NCBI GenBank assembly: GCA_014728115.1 | Contig: WJME01000131.1 | Location: 1-40,621 of the forward strand | Direction of reading: 5' to 3' | Length of the DNA stretch: 40,621 bases | From: Candidatus Zhuqueibacterota bacterium | GTDB taxonomy: Bacteria > Zhuqueibacterota > Zhuqueibacteria > Residuimicrobiales > Oceaniaggregativiventaceae | Shown here: positions 23,547-32,806 of the stretch, one piece after another | How the letters are laid out: every line of letters starts with the position of its first letter | Position numbering within the stretch: the stretch's first letter is position 1 | The notes under the pieces: generated by a model | What the model was told of the DNA's origin: nothing | Databases searched by the model: none | Seen by the model: only the letters and a program-made list of their open reading frames with translations | Program-made: the position numbers and the translations under genes

Positions 23547-25517
23547 ATGACTCATAAAAAGCCATATAGTCTGTTTCAATGGGTGACTCTGGTGGCGATC
23601 ATTATCACGATGTTAGGGCTGCAAACCATGGCCTTTGGCCAGTTTTCATCGGTACTGCTGAGCCGTGCAAAAGCCACCGGAATTTTTGATGAAGGATTTG
23701 CGCATAATAATCTTACGGGGTGGGATCTTATGAACTATCCCGGCTATATTCACAGCCCGTATGACTTTTTTGCAGGCAACCAGCACGGCGTGATTGTCTA
23801 TGCGAAAAAAGCCGGGGCTGCCGTCACCTTTATCAATTATGCCAAGAAGCCGCAGAGTATTGTCTCGGTCGAGGCTTCGACCTTGCACAAAAATTACAAC
23901 TTTGAATCCACGTTTAACGAGCCCGAAGAATATATCGTCGGCAAAAGCCATATTCCGGATTTGCCCCTGGATATCGAGGTCAAGTGGATGGCCTGGGGCT
24001 TGCCAAAGTATGATGATTTTATTCTTGCGCGGGTGATTCTGACCAATTCCGGTGATCAGACCCTGGAAGAGCTGCGTTGGGGATTGAATATCCCCTGGCA
24101 GCAGGCGAACGGATTCAATCACGATCAAAAATATATCTGGGATGAAGAACGCAAATGCTTTATCTTTTATGATGACCGGTCATTCAACTGGGAAACCGAA
24201 CAAGTGACCTATTTTGGATACGGACCCGGTCCCCAGACCGGTGACGCAGGCGATCCCCGGGATATCGGTGTGCCCAATGCCATCCGTCACGAGCTTCGCT
24301 CTCCTACGGTCTATACCGCGTGCGGACTCGTCGTGCCCCCGGACCGGGACGGCAATGATGCGCGCCATTATAATATCCTGCGTACAGATGATACACACGA
24401 AATCGAAGGCGATACACCCGAGCGAGAAGCCAAGCCGGTCGTGCAAAATACGCCAGAACAACTGTTTGACAAATTGGCCCATGAGCAGGCTCGCATGAGC
24501 TGGGATCAGGCCCATGCAGATCCCAACGTCAAAGACGGCAATAAATATGAACGCCGCCCCTATGAGGTGATGAGCTTTGGACCTTATGATCTGGAGCCAG
24601 GCCAATCAGTAGAAATTGTATACGCCTATATCTTTGGACAAACCACACGCGACAAAATTGTCCAGGGAACGATAGAAAATACAAAACTAGTGGATTTCCC
24701 AGGCTATGGACTAGAAGGCGACCAGATCTACAAATTCGCCAAAGAGGGCATCGAAGCGTTCTGGGAAAATTATGATGCTGCCATGGAACTGATCAATAAC
24801 AATTATCAACCCACACAATATCCTCCACCTACGGTCATGTACAAGGATGATATTCTGCAAGTCTCTGCCGAACCGGGGTATAACCAGATCGCATTCGAAC
24901 CGGTAGACGATTTTGTCGATCCCATCTCCAACACAAATGACCTGGCAGGATACCGGATATATCGCTCCAATTATTCACAAATCGGCCCCTGGGAATTGCT
25001 TGCAGATCTCTCTGTGTCCGAGGCCAGCGAAGCCATGCAGAACGGTCTGGTTGTTTATCAGGATCAGGACGTGACCCTGGGTATCGGCTATTATTACACG
25101 GTCTCCAGCTATGACACGGAAGGCCTGGAAAGCGAACCCGTGGTCTATCATCAGGATGCCCTGTTTCCGCGACGCGAACCCGGTGTGGCGGATGCCAGCG
25201 AGACCTATGTGGTGCCCAATCCGTTTCGGGTGATCAACAAACTCATCGACTCTTCCGAGTGGAACCGTATCTCTTTTGTCAATGTCCCTGCCCAGTGCAC
25301 AATACGCATCTATACACCGGCAGGTGACCTGGTGCGGGAGCTGGAACACGACGATGGTTCCGGTGAAAAGTCATGGGGTAGCTCGGCAACCTTGGACCTC
25401 ATGGCCACGCGATACTGGAAACGGCCCTCACCGGGCATTTATATCTACCAGGTCGAATCCAATGTGTCAGGACATGAAGGCGAAACCTTTGTGGGCAAGT
25501 TTGCGATAATCCGTTAA
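23547..25517 (+). CDS. Secreted surface protein with fibronectin-like and sorting-like C-terminus; unrecognised
   Basis: The start is 34 bp after the TonB receptor stop, with AAAGGGAG upstream. The 656-residue protein has a signal peptide (cleavage near TMAFGQ). A large N-terminal beta-rich region (about 33-430) follows, with YDFFAGNQHGVIVYAKKAG and FILARVILTNSGDQTLEELR, that I cannot assign to a family. Next is a fibronectin-type segment (about 436-535; AGYRIYRSNYSQIGPWELL) and a C-terminal module from about 551 (ETYVVPNPFRVIN to GKFAIIR) that resembles T9SS/FlgD-like sorting domains. Its place between the receptor and the PorV-like barrel suggests it is the surface glycan-binding partner that replaces SusD. 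This is inference from position and export signals. Confidence 0.7.
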   Translation: MTHKKPYSLFQWVTLVAIIITMLGLQTMAFGQFSSVLLSRAKATGIFDEGFAHNNLTGWDLMNYPGYIHSPYDFFAGNQHGVIVYAKKAGAAVTFINYAKKPQSIVSVEASTLHKNYNFESTFNEPEEYIVGKSHIPDLPLDIEVKWMAWGLPKYDDFILARVILTNSGDQTLEELRWGLNIPWQQANGFNHDQKYIWDEERKCFIFYDDRSFNWETEQVTYFGYGPGPQTGDAGDPRDIGVPNAIRHELRSPTVYTACGLVVPPDRDGNDARHYNILRTDDTHEIEGDTPEREAKPVVQNTPEQLFDKLAHEQARMSWDQAHADPNVKDGNKYERRPYEVMSFGPYDLEPGQSVEIVYAYIFGQTTRDKIVQGTIENTKLVDFPGYGLEGDQIYKFAKEGIEAFWENYDAAMELINNNYQPTQYPPPTVMYKDDILQVSAEPGYNQIAFEPVDDFVDPISNTNDLAGYRIYRSNYSQIGPWELLADLSVSEASEAMQNGLVVYQDQDVTLGIGYYYTVSSYDTEGLESEPVVYHQDALFPRREPGVADASETYVVPNPFRVINKLIDSSEWNRISFVNVPAQCTIRIYTPAGDLVRELEHDDGSGEKSWGSSATLDLMATRYWKRPSPGIYIYQVESNVSGHEGETFVGKFAIIR

Positions 25518-25554
25518 CAGTGTGGGTCAAAACAGATAATTAGGAGGTACCGAA

Positions 25555-26607
25555 ATGGTATCATTAAAATATTTGAATATTTTTATCATCATCCTGCTCT
25601 TTTTGAATGTCGGTTTGGTGTTGGGACAGGATACCACGCCGCCCGATGAATACGGAGTACCCCCCGAAGAATTTCACCGTGTCGCGCAGTCAGGCTGGCA
25701 ATTTCTGAAAATCCCTGCCAATGCCCGCAATGCTGCCATCGGCGGTATCAGCACCGGCCTGGCAAGCGGTGATGCCAATACCATGTTTCATAATCCGGCT
25801 GAGCTGGTGGGCGTTCAAAACATCGATGTGTCTGCCAATCGCGTCAACTGGTTTGCCGAAATACCGGTGCAATCGGTCGGTGTGGCCAAGGATTTCGATG
25901 GCATCGGCGTCATCGGTCTTTCCGTCCTCATGGTCGATTACGGTGACATGAAACGCACAGAATACGGCCTGGTCAGCGATCCGGCCGCACCTTCGGGTCA
26001 GCGAAATGTGGTGCTGGATGATCTGGGCACGTTTACGGCCTCGGATCTCGCTGTGGGACTATCTTATGCCCGCCAGGTCACCGACAGGTTGTCTGTCGGC
26101 ACCAATATCCGCTATATCCAGGAAAAGATCGATGATCTATCTATGAGCAATTATAGCATCGATATCGGAACCATGTATTATACCGGTTTCAAAAGCCTAC
26201 GCCTCGCCATGGTGGCCAGGAATTTTGGTCCGGACAGAAAGCTGGTGGATTACAATGAAGAAGTGCAGCGAGAACCTGCCAGTATCAAAATGCCGGTGCA
26301 ATTCAGACTGGGCGCAGCCATCGACTTTCTTGAGGGTGACGACAGTCCCCATCTGTTAACCGCAGCTGTCGAGGGCGTTCATCCCAATGACGGACCTGAA
26401 AAACTGAATGTTGGCCTGGAATACCGGTTGTTCGAGATGTTCATGGCCCGCGGCGGATACCGATTCAATTATGATGAAGAGGGCATCACCCTCGGCGCCG
26501 GACTCAATCTCGATCTCGGCGGAGCAAATGTTATTTTCGATTATGCCTATATCGACTTTGGACATTTGGATTATGTACAGATGTTTTCTGTCGGCCTGAC
26601 ATACTAG
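25555..26607 (+). CDS. PorV/PorQ-family outer-membrane barrel protein
   Basis: A strong TAGGAGG site precedes the ATG. The 350-residue protein has a signal peptide (cleavage near VLGQ) and the PorV/PorQ opening block: WQFLKIPANARNAAIGG, then STGLASGDANTMFHNPAEL with the family's NPA turn. Alternating strands continue to the end, finishing YVQMFSVGLTY. Family members are outer-membrane beta-barrels (FadL-like) that serve as shuttle or attachment partners for type IX secretion substrates. The gene directly follows a protein with a sorting-like C-terminus, which fits a dedicated secretion or anchoring partner. It is the last gene of the receptor unit and is closed by a terminator. Confidence 0.85.
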   Translation: MVSLKYLNIFIIILLFLNVGLVLGQDTTPPDEYGVPPEEFHRVAQSGWQFLKIPANARNAAIGGISTGLASGDANTMFHNPAELVGVQNIDVSANRVNWFAEIPVQSVGVAKDFDGIGVIGLSVLMVDYGDMKRTEYGLVSDPAAPSGQRNVVLDDLGTFTASDLAVGLSYARQVTDRLSVGTNIRYIQEKIDDLSMSNYSIDIGTMYYTGFKSLRLAMVARNFGPDRKLVDYNEEVQREPASIKMPVQFRLGAAIDFLEGDDSPHLLTAAVEGVHPNDGPEKLNVGLEYRLFEMFMARGGYRFNYDEEGITLGAGLNLDLGGANVIFDYAYIDFGHLDYVQMFSVGLTY

Positions 26608-26622
26608 TTTGTTGTTTCGTTT

Positions 26623-26665
26623 AAAAGACAAGCTCCCGGTTCAGAGACGGGAGCTTGTCTTTTTT
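26623..26665 (+). terminator. Intrinsic terminator after the PorV-like gene
   Basis: AAAAGACAAGCTCCCG (26623-26638) pairs perfectly over 16 bp with CGGGAGCTTGTCTTTT (26648-26663) around a 9-nt loop and runs into T residues. It separates the transport module from the degradative genes. Confidence 0.9.
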
Positions 26666-26753
26666 CAAGTGAGAATTTCGTACCTGTGCTGTCTCCACAC
26701 CTGGCTCGCTGTCTATCCAGTGGTACCGTTTTATAATATAAGGAGATAAAGTC

Positions 26754-28844
26754 TTGAAAATTCTACAGACCCTTTTTTTTATCGGTTTTCTTTTGTCATT
26801 TTCGGTACAAGCCTTTGAATTGGCCACTCCCGAGAATTCAGCCACGATTTTTATCTCCGCGAATGAACCCGAATGTGTCCATATGGCTGTGGAGGATCTG
26901 GTCAGCGATGTGCTCAAAATTGCCCGAAAAGAGATCCGGGTGGTGTCTGACCTGAGTGCATGCAGCGAAAATACCGTGATCGTCGGTACTGCCACATCGA
27001 ACCATTCCCTGGGTCTTTTGCAGCGATTTTTACCCAATGCCGCCTCTCTTGATGGCAAATGGGAAGCATTTCAGGTGCAAAGCGTTTCTTCAAATATAGA
27101 GCCTGTTAAAGAAGCGCTGGTCATTGCCGGCAGCGATCAGCGCGGCACCATGTATGGTGTTTATGCGTTTTGCGAGCACTATTTGGGCGTGGATCCGTTT
27201 TATATCTGGACCGGCCGTGAACCCGGGATGCGAGATCATTTACAATGGAATGAAATAGAGCTAATGCAGGACGAACCTACGTTTAAATTTCGCGGATGGT
27301 TTCTCAATGATGAAGATCTGCTCGTCGGATGGATGGAAGATGGTGGCAAACGGCATATCCGATATCCCCATTATCATCAGGTGACATCACCCACGATATA
27401 TGACTGGGTCTATGAAACCATGCTCAGATTGCGGCTCAATCTGGTCATTCCGGCTTCTTTTAACAATATTATGAATACCGACGAAGCCCGGGCCATCGAG
27501 ATGGCGGATCGCCGGGGTATCTTTATCTCTATGCACCACATTGAACCTGTGGGAGTGAGCGGCTTTGCATTTTCCAATTATTGGCGTTATCGCGGGGGCA
27601 GTGACTTTTCCATTGTCAAATTTCCGGAACGCTTTAAAGAGATCTGGACTTTTTACGCCAAGCTATGGGCGCGTTATGACAATGTGGTCTGGCAACTCGG
27701 ACTGCGTGGCATCGCTGACCGTCCGGTTTGGGCATCCGACCCACAAGTCCCAAAGTCGGATGAAGCACGGGGCAAACTGATTTCGGATGCCATCCAACAG
27801 CAAATGGGGATCATCAGTCAGGTGGAAACCCGAAAACCCGTTTACGCCACCACCACCTTGTGGATGGAAGGCGCGAGACTGCATGAGCAAGGTTTTCTGG
27901 AATTTCCTGAAAATGTGGCAGTCATTTTTGCTGATAACAGTCCGGGCTGGACCATGCAGGAAGATTTTTATAATGTTGAGCGGCAGCCGGGTCGCGATTA
28001 CGGCTATTACTATCATCATGCGCTCTGGGGAGTGGGACCGCATCTGGTACAAGGCGTGTCACCTCAAAAAGCCTATAGCATCGCCGCAGAAGCCGTGGAA
28101 CGGCAGACAAATTATTATGCCATTCTCAATGTCTCGAATATCCGGCAATTTGTTTTGGGTTTGCAGGCTGCAGCCCGGTTTATGAATGACTTTGATGAAT
28201 TTGATCCGGACGAGTATCTCGATGCCTGGTGCCAGCGCCATTTCGGTCACATGGCTGAGCAGGCTGTGGCCTCTTATCGGGCGTTTTTCGACAGTTATGT
28301 GACGCGGGAACACTCTTTTCACTCTGAAATGGGAGGCGTCAAAGATCTGCCGGTGCTGCTGGATGGTCAAACCTTACACCGGGGTGAACGTATATTTTCA
28401 AAGTTGTGGACACATGTGTTGCTCGATGACCCCGCGCACGAGCTGGATACCGAGGAGGAACTCGGAGAGAGCCTGAGCGAGGTGCAGGAACAGATCGCCG
28501 GACTGGAAAAAGCAGGCACGCTGGGAAAGATCGTCCGACAGAACCTGACCGGTGATGCAAAAATGTTCTATGAGGAAAATTTTATCGCCCAATGGCATAT
28601 TCTCATGGGACTTGAGCAGTGGCTCGAGGCCGGCATCCTGGCGACGCAGGCATTCAAGGATAATGATCGTCCGGAACTCGAAAGACAGGTCAATAATGCC
28701 ATGGAGGCTTTTGAAATGATACGCAAAGGACAAGAACTGACCTCGCGTGGCAAATGGCAGGGATGGTATCGCGGCGATCGCAAAATGAATCTCGACCGCG
28801 CCGGCCATATCACTGCAGAACTGGATAGGGCTTTGGAACAATAG
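26754..28844 (+). CDS. GH115-family alpha-glucuronidase, secreted
   Basis: The start is TTG at 26754 with AAGGAG eight bases upstream, followed by a signal peptide (MKILQTLFFIGFLLSFS). The 696-residue protein has the GH115 order. An N-terminal alpha/beta domain (VIVGTATSNHSLG, LVIAGSDQRGTMYGVYAFCE) leads to HYLGVDPFYIWTGR, then the barrel with FKFRGWFLNDEDLLVGW, FISMHHIEPVGVSGF and VWQLGLRGIADRPVW, and helical C-terminal parts. Characterised GH115 enzymes remove alpha-1,2-linked (4-O-methyl-)glucuronic acid from xylan. It is shorter than many GH115 proteins (often 800 or more residues), so a C-terminal accessory domain may be missing. Downstream uronate isomerase, dehydratase and symporter genes agree with this role. 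Confidence 0.88.
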   Translation: MKILQTLFFIGFLLSFSVQAFELATPENSATIFISANEPECVHMAVEDLVSDVLKIARKEIRVVSDLSACSENTVIVGTATSNHSLGLLQRFLPNAASLDGKWEAFQVQSVSSNIEPVKEALVIAGSDQRGTMYGVYAFCEHYLGVDPFYIWTGREPGMRDHLQWNEIELMQDEPTFKFRGWFLNDEDLLVGWMEDGGKRHIRYPHYHQVTSPTIYDWVYETMLRLRLNLVIPASFNNIMNTDEARAIEMADRRGIFISMHHIEPVGVSGFAFSNYWRYRGGSDFSIVKFPERFKEIWTFYAKLWARYDNVVWQLGLRGIADRPVWASDPQVPKSDEARGKLISDAIQQQMGIISQVETRKPVYATTTLWMEGARLHEQGFLEFPENVAVIFADNSPGWTMQEDFYNVERQPGRDYGYYYHHALWGVGPHLVQGVSPQKAYSIAAEAVERQTNYYAILNVSNIRQFVLGLQAAARFMNDFDEFDPDEYLDAWCQRHFGHMAEQAVASYRAFFDSYVTREHSFHSEMGGVKDLPVLLDGQTLHRGERIFSKLWTHVLLDDPAHELDTEEELGESLSEVQEQIAGLEKAGTLGKIVRQNLTGDAKMFYEENFIAQWHILMGLEQWLEAGILATQAFKDNDRPELERQVNNAMEAFEMIRKGQELTSRGKWQGWYRGDRKMNLDRAGHITAELDRALEQ

Positions 28845-28853
28845 GGTGAACAA

Positions 28854-29627
28854 ATGCGCCTCGAAAAAAAGATCGCCCTGGTCACCGGGGGCGCCCGGGG
28901 GATCGGTTATGCGATTGTCGAGAGTTTTGTGCAACAGGGGGCCGTGGTCATCGTTGCCGACAAGGTCGAATGCTATAGCCAGGCCATGAAACAGAAATTC
29001 GGCCCTCAAGTCCATCCCCTGACCATCGATGTCACCGATAGGCACGACCTGGATATTCTGTTCGAGGATATTCGTCAACGGTGGGGGAAATTGCATATAT
29101 TGATCAGCAACGCCGGTGAACCGTTCAAGTATACCCTGGAAACGACCGATCATGCCAAATGGACCGAGTGCATGGATCTCAATCTCAAAGCTACCTGGTG
29201 CCTGATCAGACGAGCCAGACCGTTGATGCAAAATGCGGGGTCAGGCAGTATCATCACGATTGCCTCCAAACACGCTTTTCGCAGCACCCGGGCATCCTTT
29301 CCCTATTCGGTGGCCAAAGGCGGATTGCTCGCCTTGACCAAGAGTATGGCGGTAGAACTGGCAGGAGAGGGCATACGCGCCAATGCGATCATCCCCGGTA
29401 TGATCGAGTCTGTGCGCACAGAACCTTATTTCAACTCTTTTGCCAATCCTGAACAGGCCAGAAAAAAAGCCATTTCGACCTATCCTCTCGGGCGCCTCGG
29501 CCAACCCCGGGATATCGCTCAGGCCGCGCTTTTCCTCGCTTCTGATGAATCCGAATGGATCACAGGCACCGAACTCCTTGTGGATGGCGGTCAGGATGCC
29601 ATGCAAATGGATTTGTCGGATTTGTAA
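28854..29627 (+). CDS. Short-chain dehydrogenase/reductase (SDR)
   Basis: The ATG lies 9 bp after the GH115 stop with an AGGGTGA ribosome site. The 257-residue classical SDR has the NAD(P) motif TGGARGIGYAI at the N-terminus, ILISNAGEPF (NAG motif), catalytic Ser in IITIASKHAF, the YSVAK Tyr-Lys pair, and PGMIESVRTEPY after the substrate loop. A C-terminal WITGTELLVDGGQD is typical. It is probably cytoplasmic and may act on a sugar or sugar acid from this pathway, for example as a second uronate or keto-acid reductase. Specificity cannot be told from sequence. The symporter gene follows after 37 bp. Confidence 0.92.
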   Translation: MRLEKKIALVTGGARGIGYAIVESFVQQGAVVIVADKVECYSQAMKQKFGPQVHPLTIDVTDRHDLDILFEDIRQRWGKLHILISNAGEPFKYTLETTDHAKWTECMDLNLKATWCLIRRARPLMQNAGSGSIITIASKHAFRSTRASFPYSVAKGGLLALTKSMAVELAGEGIRANAIIPGMIESVRTEPYFNSFANPEQARKKAISTYPLGRLGQPRDIAQAALFLASDESEWITGTELLVDGGQDAMQMDLSDL

Positions 29628-29664
29628 TAAACCACAATGAATTTTCAACCAGAGTTAGGACAAC

Positions 29665-31350
29665 ATGGAAACGCTTGCTCTATTCGATTATACCGCGATT
29701 GTGATCTATCTCGCCCTCATGGCCGGAATCGGTATCTTTTTCGGCTGGTTCATCAAGGATATCAAAGACTATTTTAAGGGCGGAAGCACCATTCCCTGGC
29801 CTGTGGCCGGGGTCAGCAATTTTATGACCCTGTTCAGCACCTCTGTGTTTGTGGCCTATGCCGGCATCGCCTATGAGCATGGCATGGTCTCGGTGATGGT
29901 GATCTGGTGCACGGTGCCTTCATCGCTCCTCGCTGCTTTTGTCTTTTCCAAAATCTGGCGGCGCTCGGGTATTATGTCACCGGTGGAATTTCTGGAGACC
30001 CGGTTCAACTCTTCGGTACGACAAATTCTCTCCTGGGGCGGTGTGCTGTTCAGAATCCTCGATAACATGGTACGGCTCTATGCCATCGGCATCTTTCTCA
30101 CCGCAGCGACCCCTATCAGTCTCGAAACCGCGATTCTCATTGCCGGCATTCTCATCCTCGCCTATATGGTGATCGGGGGCTTGTGGGCTGTGGTCGTGCT
30201 CGATGCGGTACAGTTTGTCGTCCTGATTCTCACCACCCTGATTCTCGTGCCGTTGTCCATCCAGGCTGTGGGCGGCTTTAGTTCCATGGCGGATCAGATC
30301 CCCGATCATTTTGATTTCTTCAATGGTCCCAAAGGCGCGCCGCTGTTTCTCATTGTCTATTATCTCATGTTTACCCTCAAATGGAACGGCAACTGGGCCT
30401 TTATCCAGCGTTTTTATAGCGTTCGCGATGAAAAAGAGTCGCGTAAGCTGGGTATCCTCACTGCCGGACTCTTTTTGGTCTTTCCGGCGATCTTTCTCAT
30501 TCCCTCTATGGCCGCGCGTGTCCTGATTCCGGATCTGCCTGATAAAGAGATGGCCTATGTGGCCATGTCGGTCAAACTGTTACCACCGGGCATCATGGGA
30601 CTCATGCTGGCCTCCATGTTTTCCGCGACCATGTCATCGTTGAATTCCGAATACAATGTCATGGCCAGCGTCCTGACGCGTGATGTCTATAACCGGCTGA
30701 TCAATCCCAAGGCAACGGACAAGCAGCTCATGTGGGTCGCCAGGATATCCACAGTGGTGGTCGGGATTTTGATCATGATCGGCGCGCTTTTTGTCGGCGG
30801 CTTTGGCGGGGCATTCGAGGCCAACAAGCTGTTTACCGGACTCTTTGCCATTCCCATGGTCGTGCCGCTGGTGTTTGGCGTGATTCTCAGAAAAGCCAAA
30901 CCCATGGGCGCCATCATGACGCTGGTCGTGGGCATCATTGTCGGCTTGATCCTCAATGCCCATCCCGAGATTTCGTGGGAATTGGGCACCCTGATCGAAA
31001 TCGTCATCTGTGTGGCGATCATGGTATTATCGGGATTTTGGCCGACAAAAAACATTGCTTACCAGAAACGGGTCGATGAATTCTTTGCCAAGATATCCCG
31101 GCCCCTGGACGAGTCGGAAAAACCGACTCCCAAGCCGGCCTTTAAAAAAGCGCTCTACTTTTTGTTTTCGATTGCTATCGCCTGTGCCGGATTGCTGTTT
31201 ATCGTGATGGCCATTCCCTCGCTGAGCCTGAGCAGTGGAATCGTGGCCATGATTTCGGGATTCATTTGTTTGCTGTTGGCCGTTTATCTGTTCACGCGCG
31301 GACGCAAGATCAGGAGCAAAGAGTTTGAAATGAAAAAACAAGAATCCTGA
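29665..31350 (+). CDS. Sodium:solute symporter (SSS family), likely uronate or sugar importer
   Basis: The 561-residue integral membrane protein has about 14 hydrophobic helices and SSS-family blocks: IKDYFKGGSTIPWPVAGVSN (the GGxxxPW family motif), MSPVEFLETRFNSSVRQIL, YMVIGGLWAVVVLDAVQFVV and MLASMFSATMSSLNSEYNVM (sodium-binding region of TM8). The sequence resembles SGLT-type sodium/sugar carriers. A TAGGACAAC ribosome site precedes the ATG. Placed between the alpha-glucuronidase/SDR genes and uronate isomerase, it probably brings glucuronate or oligosaccharide across the inner membrane. The C-terminal tail is charged (KKQES). Confidence 0.92.
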   Translation: METLALFDYTAIVIYLALMAGIGIFFGWFIKDIKDYFKGGSTIPWPVAGVSNFMTLFSTSVFVAYAGIAYEHGMVSVMVIWCTVPSSLLAAFVFSKIWRRSGIMSPVEFLETRFNSSVRQILSWGGVLFRILDNMVRLYAIGIFLTAATPISLETAILIAGILILAYMVIGGLWAVVVLDAVQFVVLILTTLILVPLSIQAVGGFSSMADQIPDHFDFFNGPKGAPLFLIVYYLMFTLKWNGNWAFIQRFYSVRDEKESRKLGILTAGLFLVFPAIFLIPSMAARVLIPDLPDKEMAYVAMSVKLLPPGIMGLMLASMFSATMSSLNSEYNVMASVLTRDVYNRLINPKATDKQLMWVARISTVVVGILIMIGALFVGGFGGAFEANKLFTGLFAIPMVVPLVFGVILRKAKPMGAIMTLVVGIIVGLILNAHPEISWELGTLIEIVICVAIMVLSGFWPTKNIAYQKRVDEFFAKISRPLDESEKPTPKPAFKKALYFLFSIAIACAGLLFIVMAIPSLSLSSGIVAMISGFICLLLAVYLFTRGRKIRSKEFEMKKQES

Positions 31351-31395
31351 AAAATGTAAAAAAAAAATAATGTAACCCATGGAGTAATATAGAAT

Positions 31396-32793
31396 ATGAC
31401 GCCCTTTATCCACGACAATTTTCTCCTGAACAGCGAAACGGCCAGACAACTCTATCATGATATTGCCAAAGATTTGCCCATCGTGGATTATCACAATCAC
31501 CTGAATCCGCAGGATCTCGCACAAAACCGCCAGTTTGATAATATGGCGCAGCTGTGGGTCATCAGCGATCCCTATAAACACCGGGCTATGCGGATCAATG
31601 GCATCCCCGAACGGTTGATCACCGGAGAGTCAACTGACAAGGAAAAGTTCTATGCCTGGGCCGAGACTGTCCCCTATACCATGGGCAATCCATTATTCCA
31701 GTGGACGGCTCTGGAACTCAAACGCGTATTCGATATTGACACGTTGCTCTGCAAAGAAAGTGCCGGCGAAATCTGGAATCAGTGCAATGAAAAGCTACAG
31801 TATGAAAATTTTAGAGCAGCCTGTTTGTTGAAATCCTTCAATACCGAATTGGTCTGTACATCAGACGACCTGCTGGATGATTTTCAGGCACATCTGGAAA
31901 CGACAGAAAAATCCAATGGATTCAAAGTACTGCCATCATTGCGAGGGGACTCTGCCGTGGCTTTTGAGACGCCCGGTTTTTCTGGCTGGCTGCAAACGCT
32001 GCAGCAACAAACCGGAAAAAATATAGAGTCTCTTGATGACTATACCGGAGCCCTGTTCGAGCGCCTCGATATTCTGCAACAGGCCGGGTGTCTGGCTGCA
32101 GACCATGCCCTGGATGATGGCTGTATAATCGAGAATGGGCAAAAGTCGACCGCCAACCAATTATTCAAGCGGGTGTTAGCACATGAGCCTATGGGTTCTG
32201 CTGAACAATCCGTGCTCAAATCTTTTTTGCTCAAAACATTGGGCAAGGAATATAGCCAGAGAGGCTGGTGGATGCTCCTGCATATCGGGGCACAGCGGTA
32301 TACCAGCACGCGCCTGAGAAATCTCGCAGGCCCGGCCGGCGGATTTGCGGGCATGGGACGAGCCTGTGGTATCGATGACCTGTGTATGTTTCTCGATGCT
32401 ATGGAAAAAGAAAAGAGTCTGCCCAGAACCATTTTGTTCAATCTCAATCCGATAGACAATGCCGCATTTGCTACACTCACCGGTTCTTTTGCCCAGGATG
32501 GTGTGGCAGGCAAGATCCAGTTCGGTCCGCCCTGGTGGTATAACGACCATCGTCACGGCATCGAAGAACAGTTGAATGCCCTTTCCAGTTATGGTCTTTT
32601 GTCCCATTTTATCGGCATGACCACAGATTCGCGCAGTATTCTGTCTTTTTCACGACACGAATACTTTCGCCGTATATTGTGCAATCAGCTGGGTGGCTGG
32701 ATCAATGCAGGAGAAATTCCCAGAGATTTTCCCTGGTTGGAAGAGATTGTAAAGAAAATTTGCTATTTGAATGCGAAACAAGCCATGAGTTAA
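31396..32793 (+). CDS. uxaC: Glucuronate isomerase
   Basis: The 465-residue protein is a clear member of the UxaC family. It has DLPIVDYHNHLNPQDLA, with metal-binding His33 and His35 (HxH), then VPYTMGNPLFQWTALELKRV, LVCTSDDLLDD, and later GWWMLLHIGAQR, FGPPWWYNDHRHGIEEQLN and FIGMTTDSRSILSFSRHEYF, the closing family signature. Length is normal. It converts D-glucuronate to D-fructuronate (or galacturonate to tagaturonate) in the cytoplasm, the first step of the hexuronate pathway. A GGAG site lies 15 bp upstream of the ATG. With the downstream oxidoreductase and UxuA it completes the route to 2-keto-3-deoxygluconate. Confidence 0.95.
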   Translation: MTPFIHDNFLLNSETARQLYHDIAKDLPIVDYHNHLNPQDLAQNRQFDNMAQLWVISDPYKHRAMRINGIPERLITGESTDKEKFYAWAETVPYTMGNPLFQWTALELKRVFDIDTLLCKESAGEIWNQCNEKLQYENFRAACLLKSFNTELVCTSDDLLDDFQAHLETTEKSNGFKVLPSLRGDSAVAFETPGFSGWLQTLQQQTGKNIESLDDYTGALFERLDILQQAGCLAADHALDDGCIIENGQKSTANQLFKRVLAHEPMGSAEQSVLKSFLLKTLGKEYSQRGWWMLLHIGAQRYTSTRLRNLAGPAGGFAGMGRACGIDDLCMFLDAMEKEKSLPRTILFNLNPIDNAAFATLTGSFAQDGVAGKIQFGPPWWYNDHRHGIEEQLNALSSYGLLSHFIGMTTDSRSILSFSRHEYFRRILCNQLGGWINAGEIPRDFPWLEEIVKKICYLNAKQAMS

Positions 32794-32806
32794 ACGTGAG
32801 GAATCT

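Noticed and set aside
26733..26738. TATAAT as the -10 of the GH115 gene
   Set aside because: It is directly before the ribosome site, so transcription would start at or after it, and no -35 element fits.
28398..29231. 277-residue reverse-strand open frame over the GH115/SDR boundary
   Set aside because: It crosses two well-supported forward genes and has no recognisable domain or start signal.
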